Positions 1-7,490 of a DNA stretch of 25,744 nucleotides are shown here, one piece after another; position 1 is the first letter of the stretch, and each line of letters begins with the position of its first letter. Origin of the DNA: CAZCBD01 sp964496755 (GTDB lineage: Bacteria > Bacteroidota > Ignavibacteria > Ignavibacteriales > Melioribacteraceae); contig CAZCBD010000014.1 in the NCBI GenBank assembly GCA_964496755.1, positions 1-25,744 on the forward strand, in the 5' to 3' direction. The position numbers and the translations under genes were made by a program. The notes below the pieces were generated by a model. It saw nothing but the letters and a program-made list of their open reading frames with translations, did not search any database and was not told the origin of the DNA.

Positions 1-699
1 TGTTAGTTTTGCTATTAAAATAGCTCCGGCATTCTCAAGTTTTTTAACTACGGTAGCATCAAAGTCAAATGTTTGATTTTCATAAGCTTTTGCTCCCCAA
101 GTTGTCGGGTAACCTTTTGCTGCAAACAAATCTTTTACACCAAATGGAATGCCGTGTAAAAGCCCTTTATATTGTCCGGCTTGTATTTCTTCATCCGCTA
201 TGGCAGCTTTTCTAAGTGCTCGTTTTTCTGTTAGATTTACTACGCATTTCAAAATAGGAGCGTATTTTTTTAACCTATTCAGAAAAAAAATAGTTAATTC
301 GGTAGAAGTAATTTGTTTTGTTTTAAGCAAATATGCCAACTCTCCGATAGTATAAAATGCCAGTTCATCTTTATTTTCGGGTAATTTGGTGTTTGAATAA
401 TCTGAAAAGACAATTGTTTTTTGTTCTCTTGGTATCTCAAAACCAATTGGTAACGGATTAAATTGCATAGCCGGAATAATATTATTCGGAGTTTTAATTG
501 TTCTATTTCGAATAAATTGCTCTCTATGCTCATTAATACCATCCAAAGCCGAATCTATTTCTGCATTGGTAAAATTAAGAGCAAAGATTTTTTGTCCGGC
601 TTTGCATTCTTCCGGGGTAATAGTTGAATGCCGACTAATAATAAATATAGAAAGTATAATTATAATTAGTAAGAATATGGGAATTACTATTTTTTTCAT
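1..699 (-). CDS. Exported amidase (amidase signature family), N-terminal part only
   Basis: This is the first 233 codons of a minus-strand gene whose 3' part lies outside the window. The start at 699 is preceded by AAGGAG at good spacing. The protein opens with MKKIVIPIFLLIIII, a signal peptide or membrane anchor, so it probably acts in the periplasm or at the membrane. Around residues 182-200 it has GIPFGVKDLF followed by GYPTTWG, the amidase-signature segment. Lys189 in GVKD would be the Lys of the Ser-cisSer-Lys triad; both serines lie beyond the window edge. Family members hydrolyse amide bonds in peptides or small molecules; the GatA branch acts on glutamine in tRNA amidation. The export signal argues against GatA. 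The substrate cannot be read from this part. It is divergent from ahpC with a 157-base gap. Confidence 0.85.
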   Translation of the reverse strand, partial: MKKIVIPIFLLIIIILSIFIISRHSTITPEECKAGQKIFALNFTNAEIDSALDGINEHREQFIRNRTIKTPNNIIPAMQFNPLPIGFEIPREQKTIVFSDYSNTKLPENKDELAFYTIGELAYLLKTKQITSTELTIFFLNRLKKYAPILKCVVNLTEKRALRKAAIADEEIQAGQYKGLLHGIPFGVKDLFAAKGYPTTWGAKAYENQTFDFDATVVKKLENAGAILIAKLT

Positions 700-778
700 T
701 AGTGTGTCTCCTTTTTTACATAATTATAACGTAAAGATGAAAATAAATACACAAAAAAATTTTTTTTGCAGAATTTTA

Positions 779-807
779 TTGAACAAAACAAAAAATGTTA
801 TTATATT
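779..807 (+). promoter_or_regulatory. Probable ahpC promoter
   Basis: TTGAAC at 779-784 and TATATT at 802-807 are separated by 17 bases, an ideal sigma70-like spacing. Transcription would start near 813-816, inside the palindrome at 812-826. The background is AT-rich, so chance matches are common; the exact spacing and the overlap with the palindrome raise confidence. Confidence 0.55.
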
Positions 808-811
808 AGAA

Positions 812-826
812 TTGTAATAATTACAA
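812..826 (+). promoter_or_regulatory. PerR-type operator (Per box) in front of ahpC
   Basis: TTGTAATAATTACAA is a perfect 7-1-7 inverted repeat. It has the layout of the known PerR box TTATAATnATTATAA, with one symmetric substitution per arm. It sits where transcription of ahpC should begin and 30 bases before the ahpC start codon, the expected position for a repressor. A PerR-like gene follows ahpC. Binding itself is inferred. Confidence 0.65.
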
Positions 827-856
827 ATTTAAAACAAAACAAAAAAAGGAGAAAAA

Positions 857-1420
857 ATGGTAAAGATAGGTTCAAAAGTTCCTGATTTAAGTTTTCAAGC
901 TTTTCATGAAAATGATATTAAAGAATACAAAATTTCAGATTTTAAAGGTAAGTGGACAGTTTTAGTTTTTTACCCTGCAGATTTTACATTTATTTGTCCA
1001 ACGGAATTAGAAGAGTTGGCAGATAGATATGAAGATTTCAAGGCAACGGGTGCAGAAATAATTAGTGTGAGTACAGATACAGTATTTGTACATAAAGCAT
1101 GGAAAGATGCATCAAAGGCAATAGCAAAGATTAATTTTCCAATGGCTGCAGATCCTACCGGAAAATTATCCAAAAAATTTGGTACTTACATTAAAGAAGA
1201 AGGATTATCGCTTAGGGGTAGTTTTATTATTGATCCCGAAGGTGTGCTCAAGGCATTTGAAATTCATGATAATTCAATTGGGCGTAGTGCAAAAGAATTA
1301 TTAAGAAAAGTTCAAGCAGCTAAATTTGTTGCAGAAGCTGATGGCGAAGTTTGCCCTGCCAGCTGGGAACCCGGTAGTAATACATTAAAACCGAGTTTAG
1401 AGTTAGTTGGTCAAATTTAA
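857..1420 (+). CDS. ahpC: 2-Cys peroxiredoxin (alkyl hydroperoxide reductase subunit C)
   Basis: This cytoplasmic thiol peroxidase reduces H2O2, organic peroxides and probably peroxynitrite. The 187-residue length is typical of AhpC/Prx1. The peroxidatic cysteine is Cys47 in FYPADFTFICPTE and the resolving cysteine is Cys166 in GEVCPASW, so this is a typical 2-Cys enzyme. Arg120 in LRGSFIIDPEG is the conserved active-site arginine region. The start is supported by AAAGGAG seven bases upstream. A PerR-type palindrome precedes it and a strong terminator follows, so it is probably transcribed alone. No AhpF or dedicated thioredoxin reductase is nearby, so the electron donor must come from elsewhere. 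Confidence 0.96.
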   Translation: MVKIGSKVPDLSFQAFHENDIKEYKISDFKGKWTVLVFYPADFTFICPTELEELADRYEDFKATGAEIISVSTDTVFVHKAWKDASKAIAKINFPMAADPTGKLSKKFGTYIKEEGLSLRGSFIIDPEGVLKAFEIHDNSIGRSAKELLRKVQAAKFVAEADGEVCPASWEPGSNTLKPSLELVGQI

Positions 1421-1422
1421 TT

Positions 1423-1454
1423 AAAAATCCCCCTTTGGTTTAGGGGGGATTTTC
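1423..1454 (+). terminator. Rho-independent terminator after ahpC
   Basis: AAAAATCCCCC (1423-1433) pairs with GGGGGATTTT (1444-1453) around a short loop, and the 3' arm ends in a T run. It lies directly after the ahpC stop codon. Confidence 0.9.
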
Positions 1455-1532
1455 TACTGAAATATTTGAAATTCTCATACTATTATTATATTGTTGTTTT
1501 TGAGAAAGTAATAATAAAATAAAGATGTTAAA

Positions 1533-1985
1533 ATGGCACAAGAAAAAAAAGTAACAGAAGAAAAAATAACAGAAAATGTATCGACAGAATATTTGGGTAA
1601 TCTATTGTCTGAAAGAGGCGTTAAACCTTCTATTCAAAGGTTGAGTGTTTTGAAATATCTAATTTCAAAAAAGAATCATCCTTCGGTTGATGTGATTTAT
1701 CAATATTTACATAAAGAAATACCCACACTTTCAAAAACCACAGTATATAATACTTTAAATTTGTTAGTAGATAAAGGAATTGTAACTGCACTTTCAATTA
1801 AAGAAGGGGAAGTTCTTTACGATTTTATTGAATATCCGCATGCGCATTTTTTATGCACTAAATGTGGTAATATTTATGATATTAAAATTGATAATCAGAT
1901 TTTTAATATAAAAACTTTTGAAGGTTTTCATATTGAAGAATCTCAAATAAATTTGAGAGGAATTTGTTCTAATTGTAAAAATTAG
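1533..1985 (+). CDS. perR: PerR-type Fur-family peroxide-sensing repressor
   Basis: A 150-residue Fur-family winged-helix repressor. Residues 60-83 hold the recognition region (TLSKTTVYNTLNLL). The regulatory metal ligands match Bacillus subtilis PerR with a constant offset of 12: His49, Asp97, His103, His105 and Asp116 correspond to His37, Asp85, His91, His93 and Asp104. Having Asp rather than Glu at the last position is the accepted PerR-versus-Fur difference. Two CxxC pairs, Cys108/Cys111 and Cys145/Cys148, would bind structural zinc. Members sense H2O2 by iron-catalysed histidine oxidation and derepress peroxide defences. It sits between ahpC and the flavodiiron/superoxide reductase genes, a fitting location. 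The ribosome site is weak. No clear Per box was seen in front of its own gene. Confidence 0.9.
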   Translation: MAQEKKVTEEKITENVSTEYLGNLLSERGVKPSIQRLSVLKYLISKKNHPSVDVIYQYLHKEIPTLSKTTVYNTLNLLVDKGIVTALSIKEGEVLYDFIEYPHAHFLCTKCGNIYDIKIDNQIFNIKTFEGFHIEESQINLRGICSNCKN

Positions 1986-2057
1986 TACTTCCATGAGTTT
2001 GTGTTCTATTTTTAACTGAAAATTTAAACCGATAATTTCTAAATAAATTTTCTTTGC

Positions 2058-2062
2058 GGAGG
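2058..2062 (+). promoter_or_regulatory. Shine-Dalgarno site that fixes a TTG start
   Basis: GGAGG lies six bases before TTG at 2069. The longer reading frame from 2054 would place this site inside the coding sequence, so the TTG at 2069 is the better start for the flavodiiron gene. Confidence 0.8.
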
Positions 2063-2068
2063 AAAAAC

Positions 2069-3253
2069 TTGGCTGTACAAAAAATTAAAGAGAATGTGTA
2101 TTCTGTTGGAGTGCGCGATTGGGATCGTACTTTGTTTGATGAATTAGTTCCTTTACCCGATGGAACAAGTTATAATTCATATTTAATTAAAGGGAGTGAA
2201 AAAGTTGCCTTAATTGATACAGTTGAACCGGCAAAAGCCGAACAACTTTTATCTCATTTACAGCAACTCGGAATAAATAAATTAGATTATATTATTTCTA
2301 ACCATGCCGAGCAAGACCATTCCGGCTCAATTCCAATGGTATTAGAAAAATATCCCGAAGCAAAAATTGTTACAAATCCAAGATGTCAGGAATTTTTAGA
2401 AACACATCTGCTTATTGAAAGCGAAAAATTTATTCAAGTTGCCGATAGAGAAGAGCTCTCGCTTGGCGATAAAAATCTTGAATTTGTTTACACACCTTGG
2501 GTACATTGGCCGGAAACAATGTCAACCTTTTTAAAGGAAGATAAAATATTATTTAGTTGCGATTTTTTTGGTTCGCACTTGGCAACCAGCCAGCTTTATG
2601 TTTATGATGCGCCAAAAGTAATAATGGATGCCAAACGCTATTATGCTGAAATAATGATGCCTTTCAGAAAGTTCATCAAAAAAAATATTGATAAAATCGA
2701 GCCTTTGGGTATTGAAATGATTGCGCCCAGCCACGGGCCTATTTATGATAAACCGGAAATAATTGTTGATGCATATAAAAAATGGATTTCCGATGATGTG
2801 GAAAATATTGTAGTATTAGCTTATGTTTCAATGCACGGTAGTACCGGGCATATGGCTGATTACTTAATTGACAGATTAATGGATAGAGGAATTTGGGTAA
2901 AACCTTTTAATTTAATTGATGCTGATATTGGCGAATTGGCAATGGCTTTGGTTGATGCTTCAACCGTAATCTTAGGCTCGCCAACGGTTTTAACAGGTCC
3001 GCATCCGAATGCAGTTTATGCAGCAAGTCTGGTTAATGCTTTAAAACCGAAAGTTAAATTTGCGGGTGTTTTCGGATCTTTTGGTTGGGGTGGAAAAACC
3101 GTTGACATTTTATTAAAGAACTTAACAAATCTTAATATTGAATTATTTAACCCCGTACTAATTAAAGGTTTGCCGCGAAAAGAAGATTACGAAGCAATGG
3201 ATAAATTAGCAGACGAAATCTTAGCAAAACATAAAGCATTAAATATTGCTTAA
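2069..3253 (+). CDS. Flavodiiron protein (O2/NO reductase, FprA type)
   Basis: A 394-residue cytoplasmic A-type flavodiiron protein that reduces O2 to water, or NO to N2O, at a diiron site. The metallo-beta-lactamase-like domain (about 1-245) carries every expected iron ligand: His79, Glu81, Asp83 and His84 in NHAEQDHSGS, His146 in WVHWPET, Asp165 in SCDFFGSH and His222 in APSHGP. From about 247 a flavodoxin domain follows (AYVSMHGSTGHMA), the FMN-binding loop. No rubredoxin or flavin reductase domain is fused, so it needs an external donor, usually rubredoxin; none is encoded here. The start is a TTG with a strong Shine-Dalgarno site. Superoxide reductase follows after 17 bases, suggesting one transcript, perhaps with perR. 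Confidence 0.95.
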   Translation: MAVQKIKENVYSVGVRDWDRTLFDELVPLPDGTSYNSYLIKGSEKVALIDTVEPAKAEQLLSHLQQLGINKLDYIISNHAEQDHSGSIPMVLEKYPEAKIVTNPRCQEFLETHLLIESEKFIQVADREELSLGDKNLEFVYTPWVHWPETMSTFLKEDKILFSCDFFGSHLATSQLYVYDAPKVIMDAKRYYAEIMMPFRKFIKKNIDKIEPLGIEMIAPSHGPIYDKPEIIVDAYKKWISDDVENIVVLAYVSMHGSTGHMADYLIDRLMDRGIWVKPFNLIDADIGELAMALVDASTVILGSPTVLTGPHPNAVYAASLVNALKPKVKFAGVFGSFGWGGKTVDILLKNLTNLNIELFNPVLIKGLPRKEDYEAMDKLADEILAKHKALNIA

Positions 3254-3270
3254 AATAAAGGAGAATTAAA

Positions 3271-3663
3271 ATGGAAATAAAAGATTTATTACAAACCGGC
3301 GATTGGAAAGCCGAAAAACATAGTCCCGTTATAGAAGTAGAAGGTTCTGCAAAAGCAGGCGAAATTATAAGCGTAAAAGTTTCAATCGGAAAAGAAATTG
3401 CTCATCCTAATACAACGGCACATCATATTTCTTGGGTAGAAGTTTTCTTTAAACCCGAAGGAGATAAATTCCCGTATCAAATAGGAAGATTTGATTTTAC
3501 TGCTCACGGTGCATCTGCCCAAGGTCCCGATACAAGTACTGTTTATACTGATCCGAATGTGGTTGTTAGATTTAAAACCGAAAAAGCAGGCACAATTTTA
3601 GCAACTTCATTTTGTAATGTACACGGACTTTGGACTTCTTCGTTAGATCTAAATTTGGAATAA
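3271..3663 (+). CDS. Superoxide reductase, 1Fe neelaredoxin type
   Basis: A 130-residue superoxide reductase that reduces superoxide to H2O2 without making O2. All five ligands of the catalytic Fe(His4Cys) centre are visible: His17 in EKHSP, His45 and His51 in HPNTTAHHI, Cys115 and His118 in CNVHG. Glu15-Lys16, the residues that guide substrate, precede His17. There is no N-terminal desulforedoxin domain, so this is the one-iron class. AAAGGAG lies before the start. Its product H2O2 would be handled by the nearby AhpC. It is translated 17 bases after the flavodiiron gene. Confidence 0.95.
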   Translation: MEIKDLLQTGDWKAEKHSPVIEVEGSAKAGEIISVKVSIGKEIAHPNTTAHHISWVEVFFKPEGDKFPYQIGRFDFTAHGASAQGPDTSTVYTDPNVVVRFKTEKAGTILATSFCNVHGLWTSSLDLNLE

Positions 3664-3687
3664 ATTTCCTTAATAAATGGAGAAAAG

Positions 3688-3942
3688 ATGAAAAAAACAG
3701 TTTTATTAGTCTTAATTGGAAAGAGAAAAGAATCAGCCGTAAAAGTACAGCAAATCCTAACAGGATGGGGTTGCTTAATAAAAACACGGCTAGGAATTCA
3801 CGACGGTGTGTTGGATAATTGCAGTGATCAAGGTTTGCTTATCTTAGAAATAGTAGGCGAAATTGAAAAACGCGATGAATTAACTCGCAAGTTAAATCTA
3901 ATTCCTGAAGTGAATGCAAAATTAGTTGAATTGAATATTTGA
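3688..3942 (+). CDS. Small ACT-like protein, TM1266 / iron-only hydrogenase system regulator family
   Basis: An 84-residue protein with the pattern of a ferredoxin-like ACT fold: a beta strand (VLLVLIGK), a helix (AVKVQQILTGWG), a strand with IKTRLGIHDG, a strand (GLLILEIVGE), a second helix and a final strand. It resembles the family named after Thermotoga TM1266, annotated as an iron-only hydrogenase system regulator; its true role is not established. No hydrogenase gene is in the window. GGAG precedes the start. It closes the perR/flavodiiron/superoxide reductase cluster and is followed by a terminator. Family assignment is from pattern memory. Confidence 0.7.
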   Translation: MKKTVLLVLIGKRKESAVKVQQILTGWGCLIKTRLGIHDGVLDNCSDQGLLILEIVGEIEKRDELTRKLNLIPEVNAKLVELNI

Positions 3943-3948
3943 TTTTTT

Positions 3949-3976
3949 AAATGTCCGATTTTTATCGGGCATTTTC
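3949..3976 (+). terminator. Rho-independent terminator ending the flavodiiron-SOR transcript
   Basis: AAATGTCCGAT (3949-3959) pairs with ATCGGGCATTT (3964-3974) with one G-U pair and a TTTT loop, followed by T-rich sequence. It lies seven bases after the stop of the ACT-like gene. Confidence 0.88.
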
Positions 3977-4154
3977 AAATATTTTTTTGAACACAGAATT
4001 GTGTGAAACAAATTATTTTTTTTACAAAACATTTCTCCATTTTCAAAAATAAATTAATAGAATTATATAAAATAATTGCTTGCACTTTACAATTTCCGTA
4101 CTTTAGTAGAGTTTAATTAGATAACTCTCTCTACTTAAATTTAGGAGAAAAGAA

Positions 4155-5138
4155 ATGCCAACTCTTGAAACCAAATATTTAGGATTAAAATTAAAAAACC
4201 CGATTATTGTTGCCAGTAGCGGATTTACAAAAAGCGTTGAAAAAATAAAAGAATGCGAATATGCCGGTGCGGGTGCTGTTGTTTTAAAAAGTCTATTCGA
4301 AGAAGCACTTTCACGCGATACTTTTGGAATTGAAGATTCTGCCTCGGATCATCCCGAAGCTTTTGACTATATTTCGGGTGAATTGGAATTACAATACGGA
4401 CTAGCCGATTATTTAAAATTGATTCGCGAAGCCAAAGCTGCCGTTTCAATTCCGATTATTGCCAGCATAAATTGTGTATCGAATAAGTGGTGGCCTGCTT
4501 TTGCAAAAAAAATTCAAGATGCAGGGGCAGATGCTTTGGAATTAAATGTTTTTACTTTACCTACGGATCCGAAACAAACTTCCGAAGAAGTTGAAAATAT
4601 TTATTATGAAATTCTGGATACGGTTCGTCCCGAACTTTCCATTCCAATTGCAATTAAAATAGGCCCCTATTTTTCGGCACTACCGCATTTTGTTAATACT
4701 CTTTATATGAAAAAAGCCAACGGCATAGTTCTTTTTAATAGATTTACCGAACCGGATATTGATGTAAATGAAATGCGCATAAAAACCACTTTCGAATTTT
4801 CACAAAGCAATAATATTCATCAAACTTTACGTTGGATTTCAATTTTAGATAATGATGATATGGAAATTGACCTGTGTGCAACAACCGGTATTCATACAAG
4901 CGAAGATATTTTGAAAATGCTCCTGGTTGGTGCCAGCTCTGTGCAAATAGCTTCGGCATTTTATGAAAGGAATTTGGGAATTATTAAAGTATTACTTAAA
5001 GAAATAGAAGACTGGATGGTTAAGCATAATTTTAACTCAATCGAAGATTTTAAAGGTAATTTAAGTTTTAAAAAAACCGAATCGCCTAAAAAATATTTGC
5101 GTGCACAGTTTCTCGAAAAAATAAGATCATTTGAATAA
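4155..5138 (+). CDS. Dihydroorotate dehydrogenase-like flavoprotein
   Basis: A 327-residue TIM-barrel protein of the dihydroorotate dehydrogenase (DHOD) superfamily. FMN-contact positions look kept: Lys45 in VVLKSLF, Asn106 in ASINCVS, Asn131 in ELNVF, Lys168 in IAIKIGP and Asn195 in LFNRF. The active-site loop of true DHODs reads NxSCPN or carries a catalytic Ser; here it is NVFTLPTDPKQ, so the usual base is missing. It is therefore unlikely to be the pyrimidine enzyme PyrD. Such DHOD-like proteins are common in anaerobic Bacteroidota and relatives, with unknown function. AGGAG precedes the start. It stands alone between a terminator and the ferritin gene. Confidence 0.85.
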   Translation: MPTLETKYLGLKLKNPIIVASSGFTKSVEKIKECEYAGAGAVVLKSLFEEALSRDTFGIEDSASDHPEAFDYISGELELQYGLADYLKLIREAKAAVSIPIIASINCVSNKWWPAFAKKIQDAGADALELNVFTLPTDPKQTSEEVENIYYEILDTVRPELSIPIAIKIGPYFSALPHFVNTLYMKKANGIVLFNRFTEPDIDVNEMRIKTTFEFSQSNNIHQTLRWISILDNDDMEIDLCATTGIHTSEDILKMLLVGASSVQIASAFYERNLGIIKVLLKEIEDWMVKHNFNSIEDFKGNLSFKKTESPKKYLRAQFLEKIRSFE

Positions 5139-5268
5139 AGTTGTTTTTAGGTAGAAATTATTTTTGATGAAAAATTTTAGTGTGAGGATTATAAACGAAA
5201 AACATCGAAAAAATATTTTGCAAAGTTCAGAGTTAAAAAAAGAAAATTAAAATAAATGGAGTTTAATA

Positions 5269-5781
5269 ATGTTAACTAAAAGAATGGATGAAGAATTAAA
5301 CAAGCAAATTAATGCTGAATTTTATTCATCTTATTTTTATTTGTCAATGGCTGCTTATCTTCAGACCCAGAATTTATCCGGATTTTCGAATTGGATGAAT
5401 ATTCAGGCTCAGGAAGAATGGGCGCATGGAATGAAACTATTTAATTATGTTACAGAACGCGGTGGCGAGGTAAAGCTATCTGCCATTGATGCACCGCCTA
5501 CCGAATGGAAAAACGTAATAGAAGTGTTTGAAGATGTCTTAAACCATGAAAAAAAAGTTACAGGTTTAATTAATACGTTAATTGATGTTTCAATAGAAGA
5601 ACATGATCACGCAACCCGCAGTTTTTTACAATGGTTTATTGATGAACAAGTGGAAGAAGAAGCATCCGTTTCCGAATTGCTTGAACAGTTAAAAATGATT
5701 GATGGAAAAGGTGCAGCTTTGTTTATGATTGATCGTGAATTAAAGCAAAGAGTTTTTGTTCCTATTGATCAAGCCGAATAA
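5269..5781 (+). CDS. ftnA: Ferritin (non-heme, FtnA type)
   Basis: A 170-residue ferritin subunit forming the 24-mer iron store; it oxidises Fe(II) and deposits it in the core. The ferroxidase residues fall at the same numbers as in E. coli FtnA: Glu17, Glu50, His53, Glu94, Gln127 and Glu130, plus Tyr24. No heme-binding methionine typical of bacterioferritin was recognised. The start has GGAG upstream. Lying in the peroxide island, it would limit Fenton chemistry. PerR or Fur control is plausible, but no Per-box palindrome was found in the 130 bases upstream. It is followed by a terminator. Confidence 0.96.
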   Translation: MLTKRMDEELNKQINAEFYSSYFYLSMAAYLQTQNLSGFSNWMNIQAQEEWAHGMKLFNYVTERGGEVKLSAIDAPPTEWKNVIEVFEDVLNHEKKVTGLINTLIDVSIEEHDHATRSFLQWFIDEQVEEEASVSELLEQLKMIDGKGAALFMIDRELKQRVFVPIDQAE

Positions 5782-5804
5782 TTTTTATAAAAAATTGCTT
5801 TTTG

Positions 5805-5831
5805 AGCTGTCATTTGTGGCAGCTTTTTTTT
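5805..5831 (+). terminator. Rho-independent terminator after ferritin
   Basis: AGCTGTC (5805-5811) pairs with GGCAGCT (5818-5824) with one G-U pair and a six-base loop. It is followed by a run of eight T. Confidence 0.9.
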
Positions 5832-5851
5832 AATAAATAATTTTAATTGAT

Positions 5852-7216
5852 ATGCAAAAATATGATGTAATTGTTATTGGAACCGGTCCCGGCGGCGAAG
5901 GTGCAGCAATGAAAGCGGCTAAAGAAGGTAAATCTGTTGCCGTAATTGATGATTTTAAATTAGTTGGCGGTAGTTGTACTCATCGCGGAACAATTCCGAG
6001 CAAAACTTTACGCCATGCAATTCAACAACTTTCCGAATCGGGTAATTACAGAAATGCACATTATCCGGAATTATTAAAATCAGCCGAATCGGTTATTGGC
6101 AAGCAAGTAAAAATGCGACGTAGTTTTTACGATAGAAACTTTGTTGATGTAATTAACGGATTTGCCGGATTTGTAGACGAACATACCGTTGAAGTGCTTG
6201 AAGAACATGGTGCCCAAGAAACCTTTAAAGCCGATTATTTTGTAATTGCTACCGGTGCTCGGCCATATCATCCTGCCGATATAGATTTTAATCATTCGCG
6301 AATATTAGATAGTGATACTATTTTGGATTTAAAAAAGCATCCACGCACTATTATAATTTATGGTTCGGGGGTTATTGGGTGTGAATATGCATCTATTTTT
6401 CGCGGGCTAAATATAAAAGTAAATATGATTAATACTTATGATAAACTTCTTTCTTTTTTGGATGATGAAATTATTGATGCCTTAAGTTATCATTTGCGCG
6501 AGATTGGTGTTACTATTAGGCATAATGAGAAATATGAAAAGATTATTCCTAATGATAGCGGAGTTGATGTTTATTTGAAATCGAATAAGAAAATATCAGC
6601 GGATTATTTACTTTTTACCCTTGGCCGCACAGGAAATTCTACTAATATGGGATTAGAGCAATTGGATATTAAAACCGATAATAGAGGTTATATTAAGGTT
6701 AATAAGTTTTATCAAACTTCTGTTCCACATATTTATGCTGTTGGTGATGTTGTGGGATATCCAAGTCTTGCAAGCGCAGCCTACGATCAGGGAAGATTTG
6801 CAGCTACGCATTTGGTTTATGGCAATTCCGAATTTAATCTGGTTGAACAAATTCCTACCGGCATTTACACTATTCCCGAAATAAGCTCGGTTGGCAAAAC
6901 CGAACGCGAACTTACCGAAGAAAAAGTGCCTTATGAAGTTGGGCAAGCATTCTTTAAACACCTTGCCCGGGCACAGATTACCGGCAAAACCGTTGGCATG
7001 TTAAAATTACTTTTTCATCGGGAAACGTTAGAAATATTGGGTATCCATTGTTTTGGTGCACAGGCTAGCGAAATTATTCATATCGGGCAAGCAATTATGT
7101 CGCAACCCAAAGGTTATAATTCGTTGAATTATTTTGTTAATACTACGTTTAATTACCCTACAATGGCTGAGGCTTATCGAGTAGCCGCTTTGAATGGATT
7201 AAATAGAATAAAGTAA
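5852..7216 (+). CDS. sthA: Soluble pyridine nucleotide transhydrogenase
   Basis: A 454-residue cytoplasmic FAD enzyme that moves hydride between NADPH and NAD+. It has the flavoprotein disulfide reductase fold: FAD site GTGPGGEGAA (residues 10-19), NAD(P) site near 165-191 (YGSGVIGCEYAS), a second FAD motif (YAVGDVVG) and a C-terminal dimer domain. The redox cysteine pair of lipoamide and glutathione reductases is absent: the segment reads SCTHRGTIPSKTLRHA with only Cys42. The C-terminal His-Pro motif is replaced by NYPTMAEAYR. Both are hallmarks of SthA/UdhA. No Shine-Dalgarno site is seen before the ATG. It would balance reducing power for the neighbouring reductases. Confidence 0.93.
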   Translation: MQKYDVIVIGTGPGGEGAAMKAAKEGKSVAVIDDFKLVGGSCTHRGTIPSKTLRHAIQQLSESGNYRNAHYPELLKSAESVIGKQVKMRRSFYDRNFVDVINGFAGFVDEHTVEVLEEHGAQETFKADYFVIATGARPYHPADIDFNHSRILDSDTILDLKKHPRTIIIYGSGVIGCEYASIFRGLNIKVNMINTYDKLLSFLDDEIIDALSYHLREIGVTIRHNEKYEKIIPNDSGVDVYLKSNKKISADYLLFTLGRTGNSTNMGLEQLDIKTDNRGYIKVNKFYQTSVPHIYAVGDVVGYPSLASAAYDQGRFAATHLVYGNSEFNLVEQIPTGIYTIPEISSVGKTERELTEEKVPYEVGQAFFKHLARAQITGKTVGMLKLLFHRETLEILGIHCFGAQASEIIHIGQAIMSQPKGYNSLNYFVNTTFNYPTMAEAYRVAALNGLNRIK

Positions 7217-7392
7217 TGTTTTTTAATTAATAGTCATTTAATATTTTTGAAATAAATAGCCGAATGGATTTTTCTTACAATTCATGCTACGGGTTGAAGT
7301 GCTAAAAATCTTGTTATTAATTTTCTTATAAGTCTGTCCATTATTTGTTTAAATCCAAGACAATCGTTTTGTTTTCGGAGAGTTATTTTTTG

Positions 7393-7451
7393 AAAAAATA
7401 AAAATCGGGCTGTTGCAAACATTTGGTAAAATAAAAAACAAACAGCCCGAT
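7393..7451 (-). terminator. Rho-independent terminator after the ALDH7 gene
   Basis: Perfect 11-bp arms ATCGGGCTGTT (7404-7414) and AACAGCCCGAT (7441-7451) enclose a 26-base loop. On the minus strand the stem is followed by a T-rich run, so it ends the pruA-ALDH7 transcript. The rest of 7217-7490 holds no gene that I can support. Confidence 0.8.
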
Positions 7452-7490
7452 AAATAAAGTTAAAAAAGCAAATATCTTTTTTGTAAAATA

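Noticed and set aside
149..817. Short frames on both strands at the left edge
   Set aside because: They overlap the amidase frame, which is open from 699 to the window edge with a signal peptide, a Shine-Dalgarno site and the GVKD motif. The amidase explains this stretch better.
4061..4077. AATTAT/ATAATT inverted repeat as a second PerR box upstream of the DHOD-like gene
   Set aside because: The arms are short and made only of A and T, the spacer is five bases rather than one, and such matches are common by chance in this DNA.
4155..5138. Annotation as pyrD (dihydroorotate dehydrogenase)
   Set aside because: The catalytic NxSCPN-type loop is missing and the genes around it are for stress defence, not pyrimidine synthesis.
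5852..7216. Annotation as dihydrolipoamide dehydrogenase or glutathione reductase
   Set aside because: Only one cysteine is present in the CTHRGTIPSK segment and the C-terminal His-Pro active-site motif is replaced, which fits soluble transhydrogenase instead.
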